Shown: in pieces, positions 11,601-26,600 of the stretch
Position numbering within the stretch: position 1 is the stretch's first letter
Layout: each line of letters starts with the position of its first letter
Origin: Limnoperna fortunei
Lineage: Eukaryota > Mollusca > Bivalvia > Mytilida > Modiolidae
Assembly (NCBI GenBank): GCA_944474755.1
Contig: OX104117.1
Location: forward strand, 65,773,522 to 65,837,521
Reading direction: 5' to 3'
Length of the DNA: 64,000 nucleotides
Program-made: the position numbers and the translations under genes
The notes under the pieces: model-generated
Databases searched by the model: none
What the model saw: the letters and a program-made list of their open reading frames with translations, nothing else
What the model was told of the DNA's origin: nothing

Positions 11601-14600
11601 CATGAATTGTGCCCCCATTGTATTATTTTTTCCTAACATATACATTACTTATTGTACCAAAAAAAAATCATTTATAAATCAGTCAAAAGATATTTTAACT
11701 TTAATTTTAAAATTTTGAAATAAATAATTGAACAAGAAATTGCAGGTCAGTTATAAGGAATCCATCTGAATAACCTAAGTAAATATTAACCTTTAATTTT
11801 TTCATTTGACACAATTTTTAAAAACAAATAAACATTCCTAATAAACCAGAGAATTACTGTCTTTATTTTCAAAAAATTTCCATCCTTAAAAATATGACCA
11901 CCAATTACAAATAAAAAATTTGCATAATATTTATAATAAAATTTCACATCTAAAGTAAAACAAAAAGATACCAACAATTAAAAAAAAATTGCATTTTCTG
12001 TAGTTGCCTTTACATTTATATCCAAGCATATAATTACAAGTTGATATTTTGATGAAACCTTTGGAACGTTCTAAAGCTTTCTTCAACATTTAAAGATAAG
12101 CCAAGTTTTATCATTCTGTTACAAACTAAAATTCCTTCATTTTCATTCTAATTCTACCAGGACTCTATCCCTATTTTTACTCATCATTTTCTGGGCCATC
12201 ATAGCATTTCGTGTGTACTGAAGTGTGACTTACCTGACTTGGGGTCTATATGAACTGGAGGGATGCCCATGTGTGCAGGTGGGGGTTGTGTGTACTGAAG
12301 TGTGACTTACCCAACTTGGGGTCTATATGAACTGGAGGGATGCCCATGTGTGCAGGTGGGGGTTGTGTGTACTGAAGTGGGACTTACCTAACTTGGGGTC
12401 TATATGAACTGGAGTGATGCCCATGTGTGCAGGTGGGGGTTGTGTGTACTGAAGTGTGACTTACCCAACTTGGGGTCTATATGAACTGGAGGGATGCCCA
12501 TGTGTGCAGGTGGGGGTTGTGTGTACTGAAGTGTGACTTACCTAACTTGGGGTCTATATGAACTGGAGGGATGCCCATGTGTGCAGGTGGGGGTTGTGTG
12601 TACTGAAGTGTGACTTACCTGACTTGGGGTCTATATGAACTGGAGGGATGCCCATGTGTGCAGGTGGGGGTTGTGTGTACTGAAGTTTGACTTATCTGAC
12701 TTGGGGTCTCTATGAACTGGAGGGATGCCCATGTGTGCAGGTGGGGGTTGTGTGTACTGAAGTGTGACTTACCCAACTTGGGGTCTATATGAACTGGAGG
12801 GATGCCCATGTGTGCAGGTGGGGGTTGTGTGTACTGAAGTTTGACTTATCTGACTTGGGGTCTCTATGAACTGGAGGGATGCCCATGTGTGCAGGTGGGG
12901 GTTGTGTGTACTGAAGTGTGACTTACCTGACTTGGGGTCTATATGAACTGGAGGGATGCCCATGTGTGCAGGTGGGGGTTGTGTGTACTGAAGTGTGACT
13001 TACCTGACTTGGGGTCTATATGAACTGGAGGGATGCCCATGTGTGCAGGTGGGGGTTGTGCAAAATGTTCATTGTTGTACATCATCAAGCCCGCCAAAGG
13101 GGGCTGAAATTTGCTGCCCTGTAAATAAAAATAAAACAAGATTTACAAAGATTTCGAAAAGAAACCACTGCATCGATAATTAACATTTTCTAAATAATTA
13201 TCTTAATCAACTGATTAGCAGGAAATAAAATCAGTTGTGTTCACGAAACAATTGGACTTTACATAAATCGGCAGATCTAGAAATAAACTAGTCAACAGAT
13301 TATCAAATATAGATACAAATATAAATTACAATACTGTCCAGTAAATACATGCTACAAAACTTGTCTCAGTTCTGTTGGCATTTTGCAGAGTTCCAATTTT
13401 GGATTTTACAGTAGATTTCAAAAAATTTACTGTCACCAAGAAGTGTTTGGCCCACCGACATCTTACATAAAATCCTAGACTAAAGGCCAGTTCTGCATAT
13501 GTCATTTTCTTGAAATAGATCCAACACAATACACTGAAACATAATATTATGAAAGGACAAAGAAGGAAAAACCTTTTTGTTAAAGAGTGAAAACCAGGAA
13601 ATTACTTAACTTTTGACCAATTGTACCATCTCGAGTAAAACTTCTGAAACTGATTCAAACATTTCTATGGAAGTCAGGATATTGATACCCTTGTGTTGTT
13701 CTTTTGTTGTATTGTAGTGTTGGTGATATCATAAATTGGGGAGAATTTTAGAGATTCTATTAAATTACTCAATAACACAATTTGGATGCCACCATTCCAA
13801 AGTGCGGCTAATGCCAGAGGGTCATATTGTCAAAAACTTTCTGTTTTTTTATTTGTTGCCCTGTATTTGAGTGATTGACACAATTCTGATTTTTCTCTCT
13901 ATTAATTATTTGTTGAGTGGTGTTATAAGCCTCTGTGTCAGCAAATTTTGTTTAGCTATGTCATGGAGTCCAGTTTTTATTGGGGAAGCTGGAGTACCCA
14001 GAGAAAACCTCCTGCCCATGTGTAGGAAAACTGGCAATCCTTGTCAATTAAGATTGGAGTTGAGCACATGCTGCTGTACTGTGGCTCTAATCCACAACCT
14101 TAGTGTTAACGGACTACGTGATCAACAGCAGATGCCTAACTTGCCACAAAGGCCCCTAATCCCCTCTTATAAACAATATTAACTTAGTGAAGTACTATGA
14201 ATGATTTTGCAATGATAAATTGATAGGTAAAACTTATGGTAACGTCTCGTCTCATCACCATCCACTTTGTATGCTATATTTAGGGTGTCACCTGTGATTG
14301 TTTTTATAAGAAGCAAATAATCGTCTTAGGATGAGTGCAAACATAACTTCTGTATTTCCTTTTCAGAAGTGTTGAGAAGATGTCAACTTACGTTCTTGGA
14401 ATACCCTTATCTATTTCACTTCCTCGTTTACAAAGATGAAGATTCTAAACACTTAGTACAATAAGGAAAACTTTAAAATCAGAAACTTAACAACAGTGAA
14501 CAAAAGAATACTTTCATTTTAAATAAAACCAAATGTACTTATTGAAAGTGTGGGATTCATGTATATATTCATGTTTTGACTTCTTTATAGTGTAATTAGT

Positions 14601-17600
14601 TTTTGTTTTCATATATGCCAGTTATCTTTCTCTTGGGCATTCTCTCTAGGTAGCTTACATTTTGGGCAATATTCATGTAAATATCTATTCATTGATTTGT
14701 TATCATATCACGTAATACATTAGAAAATGTATCTTTGTTAAAATAGGAAAATCCAGTGCTAACAGATGATCTAAGTAAGACACAGAGTTGTATAATGGCT
14801 GAACAATGCTTATTTTACATATGGATTCAAATAAGGATTACAGAATATTTTACGAGACAACACCATTTTCTATGATCTCCTTTCAATATTTAGAAATAAT
14901 TGATGAATTTCCATGCTAAGCTTTTGTTCTTTGTCATTGATCATCAAGGTACGTATGTAAAATGATGAAATTTTAATCTATAATTTCGGATCGAATTCCA
15001 TATATTGTTTCATGTGCTCGATGCAATAAGGCTGTAATTAATGACAGCGAAATATTGAAATGCTGTATAAGGCCATGTAGATACATGATTTCCTGTGGAA
15101 CAATGTACAAAACAATATAGATACATCGTTTCCATTTGTGTTAATTAGAAACAAGATAATAAGTAGAGTCTTGTGTTTTACATGTCAGAATACTGTTATA
15201 ATCCCAACATGACGAGAGGTGACTCCGTCCTCTGATGTCATCGTACAAGGTTTGACATACAACTCAACTGACCACCGAAGTAGTGAGGAAAGGGCTCTCG
15301 TAAACATTGTTTTGTTGTGATGAACGAATACTTTTCAGAGTTTAAACAACAAAAGTCTTTGGCCATATCTCCTTAGAAGTTGTACAATGAAAATTTCAAC
15401 ACAAGTCAAAAACATTTTATAACATACACTAATAATTTCAATAAAAGACTTTTGATGCTTTGATGTTATAACTTTTTATGTAAAGGGTTATTTTTCACCT
15501 TTTTCGCAATCAATTTTTATTCCTGAACAGTCTTGCAATATTGCAAATATTACCGCAATGCAAAATGTTTTGACAGGCAAATCATGAAAACTCCCTTTTT
15601 TCCAACAATTTTGTGATGATTTCAAACCAAAAAGACAGGCAATAAGTCAATCAAACAGGTAATTTACTAAATGACCAAATCAGACCAACCAAGACCAACT
15701 CATGAATGTTAAGGACAAGGAACAACCAACCAAAGTAGCAGTCATATTTCAGACCATCTATCCTCTCTAGTTTACTTCAATAAATCCAACAACTTACACT
15801 GATTAAGAATCAAAGGAACGATAAGCTATCTTTTGTGTAAGCTTTTTATACTTGTTCATTATGTTAAAGAAAATAACAGGATGTCAAGAATAAAAAGACT
15901 TTTTTTTTCGTCTATTGGTTTCAAGTAACATAAAGTCAATTACAAAAAAATTCCACAATTGAATTTATAACTGCATTTTATGACTTAAAGTACAATACCA
16001 TTCTGACAATATCTAAAAATTGAAAATTCTCTAGAAGCACCCCTAACATCAGAGATGAAGTCACAGAGAGTTTGATAGCAGTTCATTTTATCAAACATCT
16101 CCTTACCGAGAACATTTCATCAAATGTCAAGTTTCAAAATTTTCTTCAAAGATTCTTTTTTCAAATGATCCCAAAATGTAATGCCTAAACAAAATAAACA
16201 ACATTGAAAAAATATTTAAAGAAATACTCTTTTTACTGGAAACTATATTGGTGGTGAACAAGAAGGAGAGGGCAATAGCTGTGATCTGGTACCAAGAGTG
16301 AAAGCCGAAGGAAGGTTTAGGGACTGATTTTTTTTTATGTTTCATTAAACAATTCCTTAATGACCCCATATTCCTTTTGTACTCCTTATACCAAACCATT
16401 ATATAAAACTTAGAATGAAAAAAAAATTCACTTAAAAATCTATTGTTAGCAGTAGCAAAAACGTTTTAAAAGCCAATGTGGCTAATTAATTCTAATTTTA
16501 ATTAGCCACAAATGGAAATGTTATCCACTTAGTTTCATGGGAATTGTCATAGTTTTCTTATTCATATTACATATCATAAATTTTATGCAAGAAAAACTAT
16601 ACTGTTAATTTTAATCAGCACATTCACACCTGTCAATTAATTTTTAGCTTCCCCTGAATTGGGATGACTGACTGACTTTTAGGCAGGTTGCTATGGTCAA
16701 AACAACAGCAAAGACATTTGTCGTTTCGCACGAACACAGAAAATATGAACCCCAGGCCTAAGCCCTCTAGTGATAATTGTTGCTCATACAGTCAATTTCA
16801 AATCGATCATACAACAAACTGACACCGACTATACCCATGATCATCAAATTCAATGTGAATCTTGACTTTGTCCAAGAAGACTTTCCAAACAAAAAATTCC
16901 ATCATTTAAAACTTCAGATCAACTTAATTTCTTGCAAAGAATTTACATTTATTGAAAAAAATGATTACTGAACAATTATAATTTATTATTTAACAAACAG
17001 ATATCTCCTATAGAAACTGTTTCAATTAGGCACGATATTTTAGACAAAAAACATTATTAGTGTAAAAATTAATGTCCTGTCAGAATAAAATAAACATGAC
17101 AAGTTTTGCCCTTAAAAAGACATTTGTCAAAAAATATAAAAACAACATTCGCAATATAGTGAATTTTTTGTTGGTATCAAACCTTAATGTGTTATTTCTA
17201 TAATAAAGTGAAATAAAATATATCATAGACTAACATGTATGAATAATTAAATATTATGGCTTGTGTCACATTTTTTCCTTCTGTAAACTGTATAAAAATA
17301 ACAAACTGTGTATTTGTTCTGGACACACAAGGGGCATGAAATTTGACATAATTTGAAATTTTATTGCTATTACATGAACAAATGATATCTGGTTCGAGAA
17401 ACGTGTCAATATTTTTCACCTGATCTCAGTATTTGATGCAAAATGTCAAATCTTTGTACCCATTTGCCTATATTTCAATCACGAATAAATAAATTCAAAC
17501 ACAACAATTAAATTTTTCCAACAAATTGATTACAAGTTTTTATTAAAATATTTGAACAAAGGTGAGATTGGGTGTACAGGTAATTACGAATGTTCAAATA

Positions 17601-20600
17601 TTTGATTTATTTTGTCTGAAGGGTCATATTCTTTTGATACGAGTAAGACAATTCAAATTTTCATACATAGGGAATGTTTATTAAAGTTCACTTGAATATT
17701 TTTTGTGGCACTTTAATCGTTTACTTTTATTGATGTTACAAGTCAGCTTCAGTGAGCATGACAAAAATGAAAACCGTTGGCAGTTGGACTGCCCTGACTT
17801 GGTGGATATCAGTATGTAATCTTCTACAAACTGCTGTTAAAAAGATCTATTTATATCCCAATATAAACAAAGATTTTCATTTAGTTCTTCTCCAGTAAAC
17901 ATTTTTTTCATAATATGATGCCAATACTGATAAATAATCACAAATTACTTAAGTTTAATCAACATAATTACCATAACATAGTATCCTGACCTACCCTATA
18001 AAGTAGACTGTGCCAAAGTGACACACGTCCATCAAAGAAAATGAGTGCAGGGGCCCATTCAGAGATCTGATAGAAAAATTAATGTGTACTGATTTTGCAA
18101 GGTAAAATTGGCTGATTAAAGCATAATTTTATGGAAGTATGCAATGCCAGACTTCCTTACAAAACAGGTATTGTGTAAATTTAATTTGGGTGTCAAGACA
18201 TGGGACAATCCAGCACTTGAAAATAATGATAAAAATCTGTGTCTGATTCTCCCAAAGGAACATAAGGGGACACACGGAAATAGCAGGTATCAAAATACCT
18301 TTAGACCTGTGGAGAGGTTGCCAAATGATGATTGTAGGGTTAATAGAGCCCTCTCATGTCAAAGAAACATAAAAAGAAGGGGTGAAACAATTTTTATGTC
18401 ATAAAAGAACTCAATAGAAAAATCAAGCTTCACTTGATAACTAATGGTTGACACTTGTTAGAAAATACCCGGCTCCTCTCGGGTGGCATTTTGTTTTAGA
18501 ATGAAACATCTCATTTTTTAAATCATACTATCCTATCTGCAGATCTCATCTAACAGTATTTTAACTATAAGAAGACAAAAGCTTTAGACAGAAACCCAAC
18601 ATAAATCTTCTTGTAGAATTAGATATCATGATATAACATGAGACAATTATCTTGTTTTTTCATCATGGCTCAAATGACACACTCATTATGGCCGATTGCT
18701 ATCAGTGATAAAATGAGCTATGAATTCTGTCAAAATTTTAACTTATTTTTTCTGTCAGTTCTACCTACGTGGCAGATGAAAATATTTACATGTAAAATAA
18801 AAGAAAATCTGTTTTCATAACAATGGTGACAAATATTTTACCTTTTGGACAATACCCTAAAACCTCACCCAGATGTATTTATATCGAAAATACTTACAAA
18901 TAAAAAGTTGATCAACATTTAAAAAAAACACAAATAATGAACAAAAAAAGGATTAATTTTTTTGTATTAAAGTAGTAAATAATTGATCTGTTGTCTTTTT
19001 GACACCATAGTTTGTTGAAAAGCTTAATGTTACACACACACAAAAAAAACATGTTACAATATTTAACACGGTTAATGCCCTCGTTGAAAAAAGTGCTAAA
19101 TGAAATATATTATAAATATTGTGTATTCAAGCAACTTGAAAAATATTTAAGTTCATTATTCTAAAAAAACAAAAATAATAATTCTTGATTTACAATGACT
19201 AGAAATTAGAAAAATGTTGAAATTTCAAACATACCACTCCATGTAATCAATAGTTAAAAAAATATAACATTTGTTCCCCCAAGTGTTAATAAAAAAAATA
19301 ACTCACCGCAACATCTGCGAATGCACAAAGGCACGAATCCGGCCATATACAGACCGGCATTTTAGTCCTAATTAATAACCAATCCTTTTCTTGTGCAACG
19401 CTTAGAGGTAGAGGTATCGGTCTATGAAGGGTGGGTGGCGGCGAGGCGGAGGATGCTGGCGGGGTGGGGGATTCCCACATCACTCCTCATTCTGTCCCTC
19501 CTGGTTAAGTTAACAATAAAGTCCAGTCCTTGGACAGACACTAATTAAATACGATCACACTGCTACAATCAAACATGTGTATTCCAGGTAGTGTGTTTTG
19601 ATTGACTAAGTCTAGAGAGTAGTATAAGCTATTTGACCCTGACCCTAACTGACGGCTCAACCAATATATCATGTCAGTTGCTAAGCTATGACACTTGACA
19701 GATTGATAGCGAAACAGCCCCACATTTTGTAGCAAGCCAACATATAATTGGTCTACAATGGAGGGGGATGATCACATATGAATGGGCCGAGGGTTGAACA
19801 CCTGATAGTGAATTGTCATGCGTGTTTAACATATTAAATTATGAAAATTCCTTCAGTAAGAAGTCATTAACTACAAAAGATAATATCTTTATAACTATGA
19901 ATATCCATATAATTATATCTTTGACAAGATTGTTTAAAAAACAATGAAAAGTAATTTAAATCCATTATTAACAAACAATTAAAAAAAACTGAATGATTTG
20001 TCACGGAGTTCGAAGATAACGTCTGATTAATGTGTCTTTAAAAAGTGAAGGGTCATTTTATTAAAACTGTTTAGATATCAGTTAATATGTAAACAAGAGG
20101 TTCACTTGGGTATATGCACATTATGATCAATGGTTTATGGTAATTATTATAGCTTAAAAAGATGTTATAAATTATAAAAACCGGTTCTGTTCTGTGGAGA
20201 CTATTTACGGTCACACTAGATGTACTCAATCTTATTAAAATCGCAAGCTCCCCCTTTTTGTTAGTGTTGCTTTAAAGCTTCACAGCGACAATAACAAAAA
20301 GGGAGGAGCTTTTGAAAGATTTAATTTTAATTAGATAGAGATTTACCAGAAAAGCTCTTCTGTTGCAAAAAAAAAACAAAAAAAAAAAACACAAAACACC
20401 ATTCCTCTATAATGGTATGCATGTTATTCTGCCACTATGTGACATTTTTTATTTTTTTTTTTTTAGGAGTGGGGGGGGGGGGGGGGGAATAGAAATCTTC
20501 ACATCTGTAACAATGCTTACAATTTTATTTACTACGACACATCATCCTCACAAGTCAGGGATTTCTGTGTCCACATGTGTCCACGAACCCCTGACAAACT

Positions 20601-23600
20601 TAGCTAGGAAATTCCCGAGCTAGAAGTCACTATTTTGATTGGCTACATCGTACCTTAATGTAGCCAATCAAAAGCTCGCTTTCATTCACGACTTGGTTAG
20701 GGATATCCCGATGTCGATTGTAAATAAACCAAACGGATGTGTTGCGTAGACCATGTAAATATCAGTGTATTTTGTACAGTAGTGTTAATAGTTTGTTATT
20801 ACCGCGTTATTATTTAGTTGCGTTACGTTTTATTCACACTCCAGAATGAGTAAGAATGACCACTGCCAAACACTTGATTCTTTCAAGCAATTTCATTAGT
20901 TGATATTTTAAAGGATTGATGTTATACGAAAATCTTCTAGCCTGGGAATTTCCTAGCTAAGTTTGTCAGGGGTTCGTGGACACATTTGGACACAGAAACC
21001 CTGATTTGTGAGGATGACGACTCATTGGTTTTAGCACAAGTATCTCCTAAACTAAGTTCTTTTGGGAACTGCAGTCGATATTAAATAAATTTGAGACCCT
21101 TTTAACCCAATTGTATTGCTCACCTGGGTATTTACCACAAGACTAAAAATTTCAGGTGTAAAAATTGGAACTCCAACAGCAACCACTTTTTAAGAGAATT
21201 TCCCAAGAATTACTCTTTTAAATTAATATTTTATTTGGTGCAAAGAAACAGGGATTCCTAAAGGTGGACTATTTGAAGTCAGAACAACACAACATGAGGA
21301 ATCTTTGTAACAGACATTCCTTAAGTCAATCCATATGCCTTGAATTTTTTTCATAAGAAAAGATTTTTGTAATTTCAACACAAACTACAAGTCTTTATAA
21401 ATATTTGTAAAGGACATCCCTTACTTTAATACTATAAGCTACTATCTATTTAGGTTTCTATTTTAAATCTTTTTTTTTTTTTCAAATTTTAGTTAATCAG
21501 AATCACAGATTACTCATGACAGCCATTTCTGAACTCAGTACAAAATGAGAATGTTCAGGTGAAGATTTGAATAAAACAAGCCAATGCAAAATAGAGAAAA
21601 AAAAATTTATTTAAAAATGACACAATATTGACACTCCTTAAACAATAAACTAAAACAGAAAAATTTACATTAAAATTGGATTAACTGGAAAAACAGTGAG
21701 CCATGCTCACTAATTGATAAACCCCCACCCCACCCAAACAGATTTATAATTTTCAAAGCACAATACAGAATATCAGTATGATCAAAATCCTAAAAATCAG
21801 GAAGTATCAGGTGCACAATGGTACTCTTTGACAAAGAATCTGGAGGTTGATCAAATTCTATCGAGTGCTTTAGGTGGAGTTGCGGATAAGAGATGGGTAC
21901 CACCTTGTGTCAATGACAGTCCACATTTTTCTATGGAAAACCCCAAATATAATTCTCATTGAAATGTTAAATATCAGGTGCACAAGATGACTGTATAACA
22001 AAGATTCTGTGTAAATTTCAAATTCCATTCTGTAGTGTAGAAGGAGTTGAGCAACAGAGAATCTATAATTGATGGACAGAAAAAAGGACTGATACCCCCA
22101 TCACTATATACCTACTGCTTTTCAATAACAAAATTCAAGTTTTTCTATAGGAAATCTCAAATACCATTTTAATCAAAATGTTAAATATCAGGTCACAATG
22201 GCTGGACAGCCCAATCACTTTATATCCATCCCTCCCCCGGCCCCCAACTCCCCCAAAAAACTACAATTAAATTTATTTTAAAAAGGTAATTAAAACAAGA
22301 AAATTTGTCTCTGCAACACCAATGTCTCGCCTGGCAAACATTGGTAAAACCCCATTTAAAAGTTCAATCAAGTGTTTTGTATTTGGTGCAGCCCAACACA
22401 ATTTTTCTATTGAGGAGACCTTGCCATGTTGTAACAAGTGTCCTGGAGGTGTGAAATCATCTTAAAAAAGAAGCTTCAATGCAATTGCCAACCTGAGGTA
22501 GGACAGACCAATGAATGAATGAACGAACAAACAGAAGATCAGTCTCCCAACTTTTGTTGGTGTGAAATAAAACCTAATAACTAAAAAAACTAGACAAAGT
22601 CGATCTAGCTATCGCTGAAACCCCCGCTTTTGTGAATATTTCTATCGTTTTTCGTGGATTGTGACCTTGAAATTGGATGGATTTCCACCAAAATCAATAG
22701 GCTTCTTACCAACAAAATATATAAGAATATTTTACAGTTTCATTAAAATCAGATGAAAACTTTTTGAGTTATTTTCTGGAAACAACTTTTTGTAAAAATT
22801 TCTAACATTTTTCGTGGACTGTGAACTTGAAATTTGACAGATTTCCCCCAAAATCAATAGGCTTCTTACCAACCTGATATATAACAATATTCCAAAGTTT
22901 CATTCAAATCACATGCAAACTTTTTGAGTTATCATCCGGAAACAACTTTTTTGTAAAAATTTCTAACATTTTTCGTGGACTGCGACCTTGAAATTTGATG
23001 GATTTCCCCCAAAATCAACAGGCTTTTTACCAACCTGATATATAACAATATCCCAAAGTTTCATTCAAATCGGATGCAAACTTTTTGAGTTATTGTCCGG
23101 AAACAACTTTTATGTTAAAATTTCTAACGTTTTTCGTGGACTGTGACCTTGAAATTTGACGGATTTCCCCCAAAATCGATAGGCTTCTTACCAACCTGAT
23201 ATATGACAATATCCCAAAGTTTCATACAAATCGGATGTAAACTTTTTGAGTTATTGTCCGGAAACAACTTTTTTGTTAAAATTTCTAACGTTTTTGGTGG
23301 ACTGTGACCTTGAAATTTGACGGATTTCCCTCAAAATCGATAGGCTTCTTACCAACCTGATATATAACAATATCCCAAAGTTTCATTCAAATCGGATGTA
23401 TACTTTTTAAATTATCATCCGGAAACCAAATGTGGACGGACGAACGGACGGACGGACAGATGGACGGACCGACGGACATGAGGACCACTCTGTCGAGCGG
23501 GGGTATAAAAACAATAATAAATGTTCTGCCCTTGCTTCTAAATGTTCAAAGCCATGATACCCAATATTAAAATCCCAACCCTTACTTTGTCATATGACGC

Positions 23601-26600
23601 CAATGTGTCAACTATATGTACATCGAGGACCTGTCTGAAAATATAGGATAATACCATTCCATACCATAATACGATTACAAACTAGAAAATCCCAGAAGCA
23701 TGTAATCATTGGAACAAAAAATGACTTTAAACTATCTTTAAATTTTAGCTGTTATAATAGCTTTAAAGCTCCTGGGAAAAAACTAAAAATTGGATCAAAG
23801 GGCAATAACTCCTATATTTGTCCATAGATCAACACCCCGATTAAAAATCTGAAACTAGCTACCATAAGAATGATTTTGCTAAAATTTAAAAAAAAATTGG
23901 TTTAGTGGTTTCAGAGAAGATTTTATAAAAAAGTTTATCCTGGATGGACAATAAAAGCCAAGTGATGAGAAAAAAATCCCACAGACATTTTGTCCAGGTG
24001 AGCTTAAGAACTGTTTTTTTTTTTAATTTTCAGACAATCAAAAGCAAGAAAGATTTAATATGGCCAATCAAACCAAATAAGGAATCTTTGTAGACAACCC
24101 CACAAGGATTATTCCTAGAAGTTGCTTCAAATTGGTCACTTAGTTTTGAAGATTAAATGATTCACCATCAAGATTAAAGTTTTGTTTGACTTGAGTTTAA
24201 TTCCACATATATCAACTGTTCATCTATACAATGGCATCCACTTTTTCTTGGTACAGGAAGACTTAATACATGGAAAAAGCCCTGATATTAACAGGATAAC
24301 TGGCAATCCTTGTTAATTAAGGTTCAAGTCAAGCAAACCTACCTGCAGCATGACTAGAACCTGTTCTTTTGTATTTGGATTTATAGAACAGTTTCAACAA
24401 CCTTGCTCACTGGACATAAAACATTAAACTTGCAATCAACAAATGTATTTGGCCTGATGGAGACTGTTTTCTTATATAGAACCATTCAACTGGAAATAAG
24501 TACATATGACCCAAAGGTTTAATGAAACAAAACTCGTAGCATTCTTGGTCATGAGCAAACAACACAGTACAAGTTAAAATCCTGAGGTAAATGAATAAAC
24601 AACCAAAATTATGTACTGGTTCAAATATAAGTGGGATTACTGTTATAAAGGAAGCATAAAATTACAAGAGAAATTATAAAAAGTTACCCTAGATAAACAT
24701 AATGGTTTTCATTTCCTTAATAGTTTTGTAACATAAATCAAATTTCATCTCAGATTCAAAATGGAAAGAGGAATTCTCAACATGATTATTAAAGATGCAT
24801 TTAATGTCAAATAAAAATTACTTAAATTAATGAATCATTTATGTATTTACATAGGTCTGAAAAAATGTTTCAAATGACTACATATGTATTCAGGTAAACT
24901 TATGAACAACTCTTGTGGAAATAAAGAACAGACAGAAAACAATAAGTTATTTCCCTTTAAACAAATTTGAAAACAGCTAGATTAATCTCCCTTAAATTAT
25001 TTTGAAAATGGAATGACTTAAGGTTGCTAGAGTTAGCTCCCTTACACTATAAAGCTTCAATATTAACAATTTTTCCAAGAAATTCAAAATTTTAATAAAT
25101 CTCCAGGATAGACACAACAACAGAATGTTTCAAAAATAAATGCCACATTTCTGTTGGCGATTCAGACATTTTCACATTTCTTGGCACAAAAATTCCCCTA
25201 CAATTTGGCTGTCATATTGTACATAGGAAGTGGGTAATGAATTATTTAGAGAAATGTTTAGGGTTGCCAAGTACAAGCACAGAAAAATTTGATGGGATTC
25301 TAATTGTCCAAGAATTTCTGAATTCACTAAAAATATGCATATGTGTACCTAGATGTTTACTTGCCACACATGCTTGCACTAATTATTTCTAACTTAGTTG
25401 TATTTTGTCTGGCTATGAGAGTCAATATTTCAAACCTTCAGTTTCACTAATTCTTCTATTTTATGAATAAAAGCATTTTCTCAATGGGTGTAACTTTTAA
25501 TAAAAAAAATCCTGTCCTGTTAGACAACAGTAAATCTAATTACAGAAAGAGCAATTATATTGCTAACTTGAAAGGACTCCTTATTATGCTGTTGTATGAT
25601 GCCAACTTCTGATATCTCAGCTATGCCACAACTAACTTCATTCAAATAAATCAGCACACCTAAGACAACATGCATAACAAATAGAAAGCTAGCTCTCTAA
25701 AAACTGACAAAATGTCCAGCTCTAATTATTACAAACATGTAGGATGCAAGGAACAAAATAAATAGAATTGGTTTATCTGCCATATTTAAACAAATTAATT
25801 ATTTTTTGGTCTATCAAGCTTTGAATTCCAGGGAGAACTGTAAGTAAAAGTGTTTATGGAAAGTAAACAAGGAAGACTGTTTTGCACAGAACCAAGTCAA
25901 GTATAGCATAGAAGTGCAATCTGGAGGTAAGCATGGTTATCAGCAGGATAGAAGCATGTTTGACATAGAATTGTATATCACATCCCTGTGGTTCTTTTAT
26001 ATGCATTGATTTTGAACGTAAGGGAAGAGTCACAAGTGATAGGGACTGGTGCCTTGACATGATTGATTGGTGTTGGTACCAGCTTAGCTTTTTCGGCAGA
26101 TTATGGTAAAAAACAAAAAAAACATGTATTCTCCTCTTTATATCAATACATTACACAGCTCTTAAATGACGCGTATGAACAAAACAATGAACAAATGGAA
26201 CACACAAGAGGCCATCACAAAAAATGTGTCTAAATCACAATCCTCTTTAAAAATACAAATGCATCAGGAAATTTTGTACTGATACAAAAATGTCTTTCTT
26301 TTTTTTAACCAGAGGCTCTTAAGAGCCTGTATCGCTCACCTGATTTTATAGGCAATGAAGATGGCATTTCCCTGATGTTAAAGTAAGTCCTGTAATTTTC
26401 AATAAACTTTAAATAGGACCATCCAAACAATATTACTAGAAAGCTTTGTTTCATTGGTTAACCCGTTGTATAGAGAAGATTTTTTTTATTTGCCATTGGG
26501 TCCTATGTTAAACTAAGTCCTGCGGCGGTGACGGCCATTTTGAATTTCCAATTGCCATAAAAAACATAAACTATATAAAGGACCATCCAAACAAAATTGC

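Noticed and set aside
12615..13139. Histidine/proline-rich repeat protein encoded by the 77-bp array
   Set aside because: Frames persist only because units lack stops in two phases; true coding sequence stops at the first donor (13003), and continued reading shifts phase each unit.
18144..18404. 86-codon open frame on the plus strand
   Set aside because: Slightly less AT-rich than its surroundings, but no recognisable family and no exon signals pairing with another frame.
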